Of a DNA stretch of 64,000 bases, positions 7,684 to 15,855 are shown one piece after another. The position numbers were made by a program, and so were the translations under genes. The stretch's first letter is position 1. Every line of letters starts with the position of its first letter. The notes beneath the pieces are model-generated. The model searched no databases. It worked only from the letters and a program-made list of their open reading frames with translations, and had not been told where the DNA came from. The stretch comes from Schauerella aestuarii (GTDB taxonomy: Bacteria; Pseudomonadota; Gammaproteobacteria; Burkholderiales; Burkholderiaceae_B): assembly GCF_009866805.1 (NCBI RefSeq), contig NZ_SIZW01000041.1, positions 620,001 through 684,000 on the forward strand, read 5' to 3'.

Positions 7684-8133
7684 ATGAAAACTGTACTTGC
7701 ATGGGTGGTCATTTCGCTGGCCTGGGTGTACGTGGGACATTTCGTGCTCGGTCTTTCCGCCAATGTGGGCGGCAGTATCCTCGCAGTGGCGCTGTTGCTC
7801 TTCATGGCCTACAAATTCATGGCGCCGGTTCTCAAGGATGCGGGGCAAGCCGGTGCGTTGCAGCAGCATGGCGTGCAGGCGACCGCCAAGATTCTTTCCG
7901 TCGAACAGACCGGCATCTGGATGAACGAGAATCCGCAGGTGGAGCTGACGGTGAGCGTGCAGCCAATCGATGGCACGCCGTATACGGCGAAGATTCGCGA
8001 TGTGATCAAGATTGTCGAGTTGCCGCGCTATCAGCCCGGACAACAGATCGGTGTGCGCGTGCATCCGCAGCAGCGCGACAAGGTCTCGCTCGATCGTGTC
8101 GTGTTTGGCGCGCCCGCGAGCGGACAACCCTAA
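7684..8133 (+). CDS. Two-helix membrane protein of the T6SS cassette, function unknown
   Basis: The gene starts 2 bp after the vgrG stop, so it is surely co-transcribed. The 149 residues comprise two hydrophobic helices (about 4-24 and 27-50) and a soluble C-terminal domain (about 60-140) rich in beta strands (QATAKILSVEQTG, VELTVSVQP, IGVRVHPQQRDKVSLD). The latter resembles the small beta-barrel of DUF3592-like proteins, although I do not assign it firmly. I do not recognise a defined family. Its place between VgrG and the adaptor fits an accessory or immunity-like membrane protein, but nothing in the sequence proves this. Confidence 0.75.
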   Translation: MKTVLAWVVISLAWVYVGHFVLGLSANVGGSILAVALLLFMAYKFMAPVLKDAGQAGALQQHGVQATAKILSVEQTGIWMNENPQVELTVSVQPIDGTPYTAKIRDVIKIVELPRYQPGQQIGVRVHPQQRDKVSLDRVVFGAPASGQP

Positions 8134-8142
8134 CCGACACCA

Positions 8143-8165
8143 GAGCGAAGCCTCGTGCTTCGCTC
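8143..8165 (+). other. Perfect intercistronic hairpin in the T6SS cassette
   Basis: GAGCGAAG (8143-8150) and CTTCGCTC (8158-8165) form an 8-bp perfect stem with a 7-nt loop in the gap between the membrane-protein gene and the DUF2169 gene. No U-run follows, so it is not a standard terminator. It could modulate mRNA stability or the ratio of downstream products, and it begins 9 bp after the preceding stop codon. Confidence 0.5.
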
Positions 8166-8187
8166 GCTGCACGAGCACGGCGCACCC

Positions 8188-10839
8188 ATGAAAACGATCA
8201 AACCGTTCCGCCTGAGCGTCATGCCGCGGCCTTTCAGATGGCTGGGTGGCAATCGCCTGGGTATTGCCGTGATCGCGCTGGTCGATTTGTCGGGACCGCG
8301 CCCGATGCTGCGGCCTGATATCGAACTGTGGCAATGCGTGAACGAAGACCTGGCGGCGCAAGGTGTGCTGGATCTGGCGGTGCCCAAACCCGAGGCCGAG
8401 TTTCTGGTGGCCGGCCGGGCGTATACCCGCCATCAGGACGATAAAACCCAGTGTGCCGTGCGCGTGCGCGTGGGCGATCTCGAGAAGCAGTTGCTGGTGT
8501 TTGGCGACCGGTTCTGGCTGGACGGCAAAATGACCGCGCCCAGCGCGTTTGACGACATGCCACTGGATTGGGGTCGTAGCTATGGCGGGCCGGGCTGGGC
8601 CGAAAATCCGCAGGGCATCGGCCACGTGGACGAGATCGTCAATGGCGTGAAAACGCGGCGCGTGCCGAACATCGAGCATCCGCTGCAGCGTATCCATCGC
8701 GCCGGCCAGCCGGTGGCGCCGGCGGGCCTGGGACCGGTCGATTTCACCTGGCCGCGACGATTCGCTCTGGCGGGCACCTACAGCGATCGCTGGCTGCAGA
8801 CCGATTTCCCCGGGTTCTTTCCGGACATGGATGCCCGCATCTTCAATGCGGCCGAGCCGGATCAGCGCTGGGCCGGCCGCGAGTCGTTGCCGCCCGGCGC
8901 GCCTTTCGAGGCGTGGAACCTGCATCCTGAGAAGGTGTGCTGGCGTGGGCATCTGCCTGACTGGCAGGCGCGCTGCTTCGTCAATCTCGATCGCGGCGAT
9001 CGCACTGATCTGGTGAGCGTGCCATTGCGTGCCACCACCGCCTGGCTGATACCGCATCGCGAATCGGTCATCATGATCTACCACGGTGCGATCGATGTGA
9101 TCGAAGACGACGGCGCCGATGTGCTGCATATCATGCCCGCGCTCGAAGCCCCCGGCGCCACGCACTCGCTGGATCATTACGTGACGACGTTCGAGCAACG
9201 TGCAAACGTCGAAACCGCTGCCGCCTATATTTTTCGCGACAGGGATCTCGTGCCCGCGGAGGCGATCGGCGCCTGGGTGGACGGCGCGCAGGCCGAAACC
9301 GGTCCGATGCAGCGCAACCTCGAAGCATGGCGCCTCAAGTGCGAGAGCGACGCGCGCGCGATGATCGAGCGTCAGGGGTTGGACAGCAACGATTATCTGC
9401 CGCAGCGCATGGGGCCGGACAAACCATTCGATCTCGATCAATTGCCCGCGATCATGGCGCAATCTGAGCAGATGAAAGTGGACGCCGAAGCCGAGCTCAA
9501 TGAAGCGCGCGAGGGCATGCAGGCGCGGGCGCGTGAGATGAAGGCGCAAGGCGTGGACTTTGGCGCGATGGACGTCGATAAGTTGTCCGATATCGCCGCG
9601 TCGGGCGTTTCCGGCCCACCAACCTTCAATGCCGAGCGCGCGCAGCAGGCGTTGGTCGCCGCCATTGCGGCGAGCGGGCGCGCAGGCGATCCGGTGCACG
9701 ATGCCGCTGTGGCCCGCGCGGGCGGTGCAGAACAACGCCGCTCGTTCGTGCAGGCCGAACAATCGCTGCGCAAGGTGTACCTGTACTCGGTACAGTTTCA
9801 GGCTGGGGTCGCGCGCCTGGCGCAGCCCGCCGCGCTGGCGGTGCGTGAGCGCGTGGCCGCCATTTACGCCGATACGCGCGATTTTGGCGGCATGGATCTC
9901 ACGGGCGCGGATCTGAGCGGCATGACCCTGTCCGGCGCTCGCTTCGTGGGCGCGCAGTTGGAAGGCGCCGATCTGTCCGATGCGGATTTTCAGGGAGCCG
10001 ACTTCACCGAGGCGGTGCTGGCGCGTGCCGTGATGCGCGGCACCCGATGGGATGGCGTCGATTTTTCTCGCGCCAATCTGTCGTTGTCTCAGGCGCAGGG
10101 CGCAAGCTTCGTCGGCGCGATTTTCGATGCCGCCCTCTGCGACGAGTCGGTGTGGACGCAGTGCATCTTTGACGGTGCACGCTTCAAGCAGAATATCTTG
10201 CGTGGGCTGCGTTGGTCGGCTTCTCGTTTTCATGGCGCGCAGTTCGACATGGTGTTCTGGTTCGAGCATGCCCTGACCCAACTTGATTTTGCCGCAGCAC
10301 GCTGGAGCAAGAGCGGATTTTATCGATGCACATTGACCGGATGCGGATTCGAGGGCGCGCAGTTGACCGACTGCTCGTTCATGGCCAGTGAACTCGCGCA
10401 CACCGATTTTTCGCGCGCCCGCATGACGACCACCGCGTTCGTGGTGAACACGGCACTGGATGGTTGCCGTTTCGATGGCGCCCACTTGACGCAGTGCACG
10501 CTGCGCGATCTTTCCATCAAGCGCGCCTCGTTCCACGACGCTGTTTTGGACACCTGCGATTTCTCGAACGCCGATATGACGGGTGCCTCGCTGCAACAGG
10601 CGCGTGCGCCGCAGTCGATGTTCGTGCGCACCACGCTGCGTGACACGGACTGTCTGGATGCCAGTTTGATCGGCACGTCGTTTCAAAAAGCGGACATCCG
10701 TGGCGCCAATTTTTCGCGCGCGAACCTGTTTCGTGCCGATCTGTCGCAGACCCAGGTGAATGCGGCCACATTGACGCAGGGTGCCTACATGACGGAGCTC
10801 AAGACGTTGCCGCAACGCACGCAAGAGGGGCAAGCATGA
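8188..10839 (+). CDS. DUF2169 T6SS adaptor fused to pentapeptide repeats
   Basis: 883 residues from the ATG at 8188. Residues 1 to ~320 form a DUF2169 domain (KPFRLSVMPRPF, then FGDRFWL, DWGRSYGG, RFALAGTYSDRW, GFFPDMDARIFN), a family found in vgrG/PAAR neighbourhoods and thought to load effectors on the spike. A charged helical stretch (about 390-480) links it to a pentapeptide-repeat solenoid (about 565-880) with A(D/N)LSxx units such as LTGADLSGMTLSGARF. The repeats would fold as a right-handed quadrilateral beta-helix. The start choice rests on homology of the N-terminus; its ribosome site is weak. The C-terminus overlaps the next gene by 4 bp (ATGA). The fusion suggests that the repeats are presented on, or carried by, the spike. 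Confidence 0.88.
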   Translation: MKTIKPFRLSVMPRPFRWLGGNRLGIAVIALVDLSGPRPMLRPDIELWQCVNEDLAAQGVLDLAVPKPEAEFLVAGRAYTRHQDDKTQCAVRVRVGDLEKQLLVFGDRFWLDGKMTAPSAFDDMPLDWGRSYGGPGWAENPQGIGHVDEIVNGVKTRRVPNIEHPLQRIHRAGQPVAPAGLGPVDFTWPRRFALAGTYSDRWLQTDFPGFFPDMDARIFNAAEPDQRWAGRESLPPGAPFEAWNLHPEKVCWRGHLPDWQARCFVNLDRGDRTDLVSVPLRATTAWLIPHRESVIMIYHGAIDVIEDDGADVLHIMPALEAPGATHSLDHYVTTFEQRANVETAAAYIFRDRDLVPAEAIGAWVDGAQAETGPMQRNLEAWRLKCESDARAMIERQGLDSNDYLPQRMGPDKPFDLDQLPAIMAQSEQMKVDAEAELNEAREGMQARAREMKAQGVDFGAMDVDKLSDIAASGVSGPPTFNAERAQQALVAAIAASGRAGDPVHDAAVARAGGAEQRRSFVQAEQSLRKVYLYSVQFQAGVARLAQPAALAVRERVAAIYADTRDFGGMDLTGADLSGMTLSGARFVGAQLEGADLSDADFQGADFTEAVLARAVMRGTRWDGVDFSRANLSLSQAQGASFVGAIFDAALCDESVWTQCIFDGARFKQNILRGLRWSASRFHGAQFDMVFWFEHALTQLDFAAARWSKSGFYRCTLTGCGFEGAQLTDCSFMASELAHTDFSRARMTTTAFVVNTALDGCRFDGAHLTQCTLRDLSIKRASFHDAVLDTCDFSNADMTGASLQQARAPQSMFVRTTLRDTDCLDASLIGTSFQKADIRGANFSRANLFRADLSQTQVNAATLTQGAYMTELKTLPQRTQEGQA

Positions 10840-11897
10840 CGCCTTCGATGTGGCAGCAACGGGTAAAGGAAGGTGAGATCTTCCAGGATGTTGAAGGGCG
10901 GGGGCTGGTCTTTGCCGGGCTCGATCTGTCGGGCGGCGTTTTCAGCCGCGTCGATTTTTCCGGCGCCGATTTTCGCGGTGCGCAGTTGGACGAGGCCGTG
11001 TTTGCCGAATGCAATCTGCAGGGCGCTTCGTTTGCGGGTGCGAGCATGGTGCGCGCGATGACGCATGACAGCAATCTTTCCGATGCAGACTACGGTGGCA
11101 CGGATTTGCGCACGGCGTCGTTCGTGACCTGCAACGCGGTACGGACGAACTTCTCTGGCGCCTCCGTCGAGCACACGGTGTTCACGCAAAGCGAGCTGAA
11201 TGGCAGTTGCCTGCGTTTCGCGCGCGCGGATCACCCTTATTTTGTGGATTGCCGCTTGGCCGATGCCGATTTCGCACAGACCGTGATGACGGGAGCGCTC
11301 TTTCAGGGGCTCGACCTGCGACGCGTCAATTTCGAGGGTGCGCGCTTCGATAATGGCATCTTCAACGATGCCAATCTGGCAGATCAGAATCTTGCGGGGC
11401 AGTCGTTCACGATGTCGCAGTTCTCCGGCGCCGATCTCAGCCGGTGCCGATTCACGCACGCTGTGCTCACGCAATGCAATTTTGCCGGCGCGGTCATGCA
11501 CGGGGCGAATCTGGACGGGGCCTGCGCGCAGCAGGCGTTGTTCAACAAGGCGGATCTGTCGGGCGCCAGTGCGCGTGGCCTGACCGCCCTGCAGAGCATT
11601 TGGGTGGACGCGATCGCCGAGAATCTCGATCTCAGCGATGCCGTTCTGCAGCAGTCGATCTGGCATCGCGTGCGCGGCCGCGGCATGGTGCTGGCGCGCG
11701 CCGAGCTGACCTATGCCGATTTCTCTTATGCCGATTTGAGCCAGGCACTTTTCGATGGTGCCCATTTTTCGCGCACCAAGTTTCATCGTGCCGTAAGCGA
11801 CCGCCCGGCTTGGGTCCACCAGCCTGGTGTATTGGAGAACGACCCCGCGTTGTTCGAAGCCGAACTTTGGGATGCCGCCAAGCGCGCTGCCCGCTAG
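10836..11897 (+). CDS. Pentapeptide-repeat protein
   Basis: 353 residues, almost entirely A(D/N)LxF-type pentapeptide units (for example LDLSGGVFSRVDFSGADF, CNLQGASFAGA, ANLDGACAQQALF). The start overlaps the upstream stop as ATGA, indicating translational coupling to the DUF2169 protein. There is no signal peptide and no other domain. Pentapeptide solenoids can mimic DNA (Qnr/MfpA) or act as binding scaffolds. In this setting the protein is either an extension of the adaptor's solenoid, a cargo, or a structural part of the tip; sequence alone does not decide. It is followed after 8 bp by the PAAR-like gene. Confidence 0.88.
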   Translation: MTPSMWQQRVKEGEIFQDVEGRGLVFAGLDLSGGVFSRVDFSGADFRGAQLDEAVFAECNLQGASFAGASMVRAMTHDSNLSDADYGGTDLRTASFVTCNAVRTNFSGASVEHTVFTQSELNGSCLRFARADHPYFVDCRLADADFAQTVMTGALFQGLDLRRVNFEGARFDNGIFNDANLADQNLAGQSFTMSQFSGADLSRCRFTHAVLTQCNFAGAVMHGANLDGACAQQALFNKADLSGASARGLTALQSIWVDAIAENLDLSDAVLQQSIWHRVRGRGMVLARAELTYADFSYADLSQALFDGAHFSRTKFHRAVSDRPAWVHQPGVLENDPALFEAELWDAAKRAAR

Positions 11898-11905
11898 GAG
11901 AGAAC

Positions 11906-12298
11906 ATGTTTGCAAATACACAAATGATGGGCCTGGACCTGGCCTTTCCGGATGTGTGCCTGACGCCGATGCCGGCGCCGGTGCCGATCCCTTATCCCGA
12001 TATTGCACTTGGCCCCACGGCAATTCCCAACGCCATCAATATTCTTTACGTGGGACTTCCCGTTCACAATATGGCCACCATCACGCCATTGACCAACGGC
12101 GATAACCCGGGCGTGGCGACCGGTGTCGTGTCGCATACGGTGATGGGCTCGTCGCGCCACATTACCGGCGCATTCACCGTCTTGCTCAAGGGCACGCCGG
12201 CCACGCGTCTCACGAGCGTCACGGTACAGAACACGTTCAATACGGTTGGCATGCGTATCGTACCGAGCCAGCTCAAAGTGCTGATTCTCGCACCCTAG
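11906..12298 (+). CDS. DUF4150 PAAR-like T6SS tip protein
   Basis: 130 residues with a strong AGGAGA site 5 nt before the ATG. The sequence is dominated by the DUF4150 pattern: DVCLTPMPAPVPIPYPDIA near the N-terminus, then a stretch of small and hydrophobic residues through VGLPVHNMATITPLTNGD, SSRHITGAFTVLLKGTPA and TRLTSVTVQN. DUF4150 proteins are PAAR-like and sharpen the VgrG trimer; many carry toxin domains at the C-terminus, but this one ends right after the tip domain, so it has no fused effector. It is the last gene of the cassette. Confidence 0.88.
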   Translation: MFANTQMMGLDLAFPDVCLTPMPAPVPIPYPDIALGPTAIPNAINILYVGLPVHNMATITPLTNGDNPGVATGVVSHTVMGSSRHITGAFTVLLKGTPATRLTSVTVQNTFNTVGMRIVPSQLKVLILAP

Positions 12299-12352
12299 CT
12301 CCTGCACTAGCGGCCTTGCTTTTTCGGCAACGCAGCCGTGATAAAAATCTAA

Positions 12353-12381
12353 TTGTGGCATTGTAAGGCGCGCACTACAGT
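12353..12381 (+). promoter_or_regulatory. Candidate sigma-70 promoter before the M20 hydrolase gene
   Basis: TTGTGG (12353-12358), a 17-bp spacer and TACAGT (12376-12381) give a moderate match. The predicted start is about 20 bp before the GTG at 12409. It sits in the 110-bp gap after the T6SS cassette, in locally AT-richer sequence. Confidence 0.35.
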
Positions 12382-12408
12382 AATCCCGATTTGGACAGGG
12401 AGCAGGCT

Positions 12409-13812
12409 GTGTCGCGAGTGGATGCCGTTTCGGCGGCAGTGAAAGAATGGGACAGCGGGCGTTTCGCTGCCCTGCTGGGCGCGGCCGTTTCCGTGCGCAG
12501 CACAAGCGAAGACCCAACGGCTGCACCGGCGCAGCACGCATATCTGAACGAGCACATCGCGCCGTTGCTGGCCGATCTGGGCTTCGACATCGTCGTGCAT
12601 GCCAACCCAACCGGGATGGATCTGCCGCTCCTGACGGCCACTCGAATCGAAGACCCGGCCTTTCCCACCGTGCTCGTGTATGGCCATGGCGACGTCGTGC
12701 AGGGTCAGGACGCCCACTGGCGGGAAGGACTGTCGCCTTGGTCGCTGACGCAGGACGGCCCGCGTTGGTATGGTCGCGGCGCGGCCGACAACAAGGGTCA
12801 GCATCTCATCGTGCTCACGGCGCTTGAGCAGGTATGTGCGGCACGTGACGGCAAACTGGGTTTCAACATCAAGGTGCTGATCGAAACCGGTGAGGAAGCA
12901 GGATCGCCGGGATTGAACGATTTCTGCGCGGCGAACCGCGACCTGCTGGCTGCGGACGTGCTGATCGCCAGCGATGGTCCCCGTCTGCATGCCGAGACGC
13001 CGACGCTCTTCCTGGGCTCGCGCGGCGCGTTGAACTTCACGCTCGACGTGGACCTGCGCGCTGGCGCCTACCACTCGGGCAACTGGGGTGGGCTGCTCGC
13101 GAATCCCGCCACCGTACTCGTCAATGCGCTGGCCACGATGGTGGACGGCCGGGGCCGGATTCTGATCGATGGACTGCGGCCGCCGGCGATACCCGCGTCC
13201 GTGGACCGCGCGCTCGCCGATCTGGACGTGCGCAGCGGTGAGGGCGAACCGGCGATCGATGCCGATTGGGGCGAACCGGGCATGACGCCCGCACAACGCG
13301 TGTTCGGCTGGAACAGCCTGGAGATTCTGGCGCTGGGCGCCGGCCGTGTCGATCGCCCGGTCAACGCCATTGCGGGGCGCGCGCAGGCGGTGTGTCAGTT
13401 GCGCTTCGTGGTGGGTACCGATTGGGAAAATCTGCAAATGCATGTGCAGTCGCACCTGGATGCTGGCGGCTTCGGCGTGATCAAGGTGGCCACTGGAGCG
13501 AGCGCGGCCGCCACGCGGCTGGATCCGGACAACGCCTGGGTGCAGTGGGCCAGCGCTTCGATTGCCGCCACCACCGGTACCGCGCCGTCGATTCTGCCGA
13601 ACCTGGGCGGCTCGCTGCCCAACGACGTGTTTGCCAGCACATTGGGATTGCCCACCTTGTGGGTGCCGCATTCCTATGCGGGGTGCGCGCAGCATGCGCC
13701 CAACGAGCATGCGCTCGAACCAATCATTCGCGAAGGTCTGGCCATGATGGCGGGGCTCTTCTGGGACATGGGCTGCCGCGAGACGCGGCCGTCGATTCAA
13801 CGGGGAAAATAA
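12409..13812 (+). CDS. M20 family metallohydrolase (peptidase/deacylase)
   Basis: About 467 residues from a GTG start with GGGAG 8 nt upstream (a TTG at 12391 is the in-frame alternative). Metal-binding signatures of the M20/ArgE/DapE/CPG2 family are present: YGHGDVV with the first His and Asp, RGAADNKGQ with the bridging Asp, and the catalytic Glu pair in ETGEEAGSPG. A lid/dimerisation domain follows (SRGALNFTLDVDLRAG), and a late His in PNEHALEP completes the site. It most likely cleaves an amide or peptide in the cytoplasm. Its stop overlaps the start of a Bug receptor (TAATG), linking hydrolysis to uptake of an organic-acid or amide substrate. Confidence 0.88.
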   Translation: MSRVDAVSAAVKEWDSGRFAALLGAAVSVRSTSEDPTAAPAQHAYLNEHIAPLLADLGFDIVVHANPTGMDLPLLTATRIEDPAFPTVLVYGHGDVVQGQDAHWREGLSPWSLTQDGPRWYGRGAADNKGQHLIVLTALEQVCAARDGKLGFNIKVLIETGEEAGSPGLNDFCAANRDLLAADVLIASDGPRLHAETPTLFLGSRGALNFTLDVDLRAGAYHSGNWGGLLANPATVLVNALATMVDGRGRILIDGLRPPAIPASVDRALADLDVRSGEGEPAIDADWGEPGMTPAQRVFGWNSLEILALGAGRVDRPVNAIAGRAQAVCQLRFVVGTDWENLQMHVQSHLDAGGFGVIKVATGASAAATRLDPDNAWVQWASASIAATTGTAPSILPNLGGSLPNDVFASTLGLPTLWVPHSYAGCAQHAPNEHALEPIIREGLAMMAGLFWDMGCRETRPSIQRGK

Positions 13813-14786
13813 TGAAACGCACGATGTTGTTGTCTTGGGTGGCGATGAGCCTGCTGGCCGTGGCCGGTAGCGCGCACGCGGCCTATCCCGATCGGCCGAT
13901 CAAGATGATCGTGCCTTTCCCGCCGGGCGGCGGCACCGACGTGGTGGCGCGTGTGGTGAGCAAGCGGTTGGCCGAAGTGCTGGGTCAGGCGGTCGTTGTG
14001 GAAAATCGCCCGGGCGCCTCGACGGTGATCGGTGCAGATGCCGTGGCGCGCGCCGAGCCGGATGGCTACACCTTGCTGATGACCGGCTCGACGACCTATT
14101 CGATCCTGCCGGCCTTGAAGAAAAACCTGAGCTACGACCCGCAAAAGAGCTTCGCGCCGGTCGCCGTGCTGGCGCTGGCGCCAGTGGTGCTGGTCACCCG
14201 CAGCGATCTGGGCATTGCGGATCTGCCGGCGCTGGCCAAGTACGCACGCGAGCGCGCCGATAAGGGCAAGGTGTCGTACGGCACGTTCGGCGCCGGCTCG
14301 GCGCCGCATCTGGCAGGATTGATGATGTCGCAGGCGTTGAAGGCCGACATGCTCGACGTGCCGTACAAAGGCAGCGCGCAAATGGTGACGGCCTTGATCG
14401 GCGGAGAGATCGATATGGGCGTCGACACGGCGGCTTCGGCTGCGCCGCAAGTGGCGGCGGGCAAGATCAAGGCGCTGGCGGTAACGGGTGCGAAGCGCGT
14501 GCCCTCGCTGCCGGGCGTGCCCACGTTTGCCGAAGGCGGTTATCCCAGCGTCGATTTCCTTGGGTGGTACGGCATGGCTGCGCCCGCGGGCACGCCGCAA
14601 GCCATCATCGATACGTTGGGACGGGCCGTCGAAAAGACGATGGCCGACGATGCCGTCAGACGCACCATCGAGGCGAATGCGCTCGAACCGGTCAACCTGG
14701 GTCCGGACGTGTTTCGTGAACGCATGGCTGGCGAGATCGAGCGGTTTTCCGCCATCGGACAACAGGCCAATGTGTCGATAGAATGA
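13812..14786 (+). CDS. Bug-family tripartite tricarboxylate transporter receptor
   Basis: A 324-residue periplasmic binding protein. The Sec signal MKRTMLLSWVAMSLLAVAGSAHA is followed by the Bug hallmark YPDRPIKMIVPFPPGGGTD and the carboxylate-binding loops RPGASTVIGADAVARAEPDGYTLL and the later GVDTAASAAPQVAAG. Bug receptors feed TctA/TctB permeases, which are absent here, as is common in Burkholderiales, where orphan receptors vastly outnumber permeases. Its ATG overlaps the M20 hydrolase stop by one base (TAATG), so translation is coupled. A LysR gene follows after 21 bp. Confidence 0.93.
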   Translation: MKRTMLLSWVAMSLLAVAGSAHAAYPDRPIKMIVPFPPGGGTDVVARVVSKRLAEVLGQAVVVENRPGASTVIGADAVARAEPDGYTLLMTGSTTYSILPALKKNLSYDPQKSFAPVAVLALAPVVLVTRSDLGIADLPALAKYARERADKGKVSYGTFGAGSAPHLAGLMMSQALKADMLDVPYKGSAQMVTALIGGEIDMGVDTAASAAPQVAAGKIKALAVTGAKRVPSLPGVPTFAEGGYPSVDFLGWYGMAAPAGTPQAIIDTLGRAVEKTMADDAVRRTIEANALEPVNLGPDVFRERMAGEIERFSAIGQQANVSIE

Positions 14787-14807
14787 CGCAGCTTTAAGGA
14801 GCCCGTC

Positions 14808-15722
14808 ATGTCCGCACGTTATCTGCAGGATACGGCCTTGCGCTACTTCCTGGAGGTCGTACGCTGCGGGTCGATCAACGCTGCTTCGGTGAAATTGAAT
14901 GTGGTGAGCTCGGCGATCAGCCGGCAGATCTCGGCGCTCGAGACCGAACTCGATACGGTGTTGTTCGAACGCCGCGCGCGCGGCATGGTGCCCAGCGCGG
15001 CGGGCGAGGTGCTCGCCGCCTATGCCTACAAGTCCACGCTGGACGCCGATCGCGCGGTCAACGAAATTCGCGCGCTCAATGGCTTGCGCAGCGGGCGCGT
15101 GCGCCTGTGCAGCACGACAGGGTTCGCCACTGAGTTTCTGCCGCTCGCCATCGCGGCGTTCCAGGTGTCGTATCCGGATATCCAGTTCGATCTGGCGGTT
15201 GGCGATTCGCGCGAAGTATCGCGGATGCTGCGCGAGGGCGAGGCGGATATCGGCTTGAGTTTCAGCCGGGCGCCCGAGCGCGACATCAAGGTCGAAAGCC
15301 GCCTGAAGGCGCCGGTGATGGTGGTGATGCGTCGAGGCCATCCTCTGGAGCGTTTCGACCGCATCGCGTTGGCGCAATTGCAAGCGTATCCCTTGGCGCT
15401 GCCCGACCCCTCGCTCACGCTGCGGCAGTTGTTCGACGTGGCCTGCGCCGAGCAGAACCTGTCGATGAAATCGGTCTTCACCAGCAACTACGCACCCGCG
15501 ATCTACAACTTCGTGGCGCAATCCGATGCCGTTTCCTTATCGGGTGAGGTGTCGGTGCGTCACCGTGTGGCCGACGGCATTTTGACGGCTGTGCCATTGC
15601 GCGACCGTGCGATGGGCCGGCGGGATGTCGAGATTCAAACCTTCAACGGCCGCATGCTGCCGCGTGCCGTGCAGACATTTCTGGCGTTCATCATCGAGCG
15701 GCTCAAGCAGCACGTGGCGTGA
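14808..15722 (+). CDS. LysR-family transcriptional regulator
   Basis: 304 residues with AAGGAG 7 nt before the ATG. The N-terminal winged helix (about residues 8-65) shows the LysR pattern TALRYFLEVVRCGSINAAS, then SAISRQISALETEL and LFERRARGMVPSAAGE. The rest is the periplasmic-binding-like effector domain. It follows the M20 hydrolase and Bug receptor in the same direction, so it may be co-transcribed and autoregulate that small catabolic unit; the effector is probably the imported substrate or its product. Confidence 0.92.
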   Translation: MSARYLQDTALRYFLEVVRCGSINAASVKLNVVSSAISRQISALETELDTVLFERRARGMVPSAAGEVLAAYAYKSTLDADRAVNEIRALNGLRSGRVRLCSTTGFATEFLPLAIAAFQVSYPDIQFDLAVGDSREVSRMLREGEADIGLSFSRAPERDIKVESRLKAPVMVVMRRGHPLERFDRIALAQLQAYPLALPDPSLTLRQLFDVACAEQNLSMKSVFTSNYAPAIYNFVAQSDAVSLSGEVSVRHRVADGILTAVPLRDRAMGRRDVEIQTFNGRMLPRAVQTFLAFIIERLKQHVA

Positions 15723-15855
15723 TCGTCGCGGTGCCGTGAGCGCTGCACGAGGCGCCATCGCCGCGTCGTCGCCGCATAGCCGCAAGGACTGCGCAGGGCA
15801 ACGACGGCGCGAGGCATCGCCTCGATGCGCCGTGTCCAACCGGCCTGCCGAAACA

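Noticed and set aside
7567-10833. Very long open frame on the minus strand, opposite the T6SS membrane-protein and DUF2169 genes
   Set aside because: High-GC codon bias leaves the antisense frame open. The plus-strand frames have recognisable families and tight gene overlaps, whereas the antisense product is Arg/His/Ala-rich with no motifs.
12409-13812. Hydrolase as part of the T6SS cassette (peptidoglycan amidase effector)
   Set aside because: It has its own candidate promoter after a 110-bp gap, the M20 metallohydrolase fold, and is coupled to a Bug receptor rather than to the T6SS genes.
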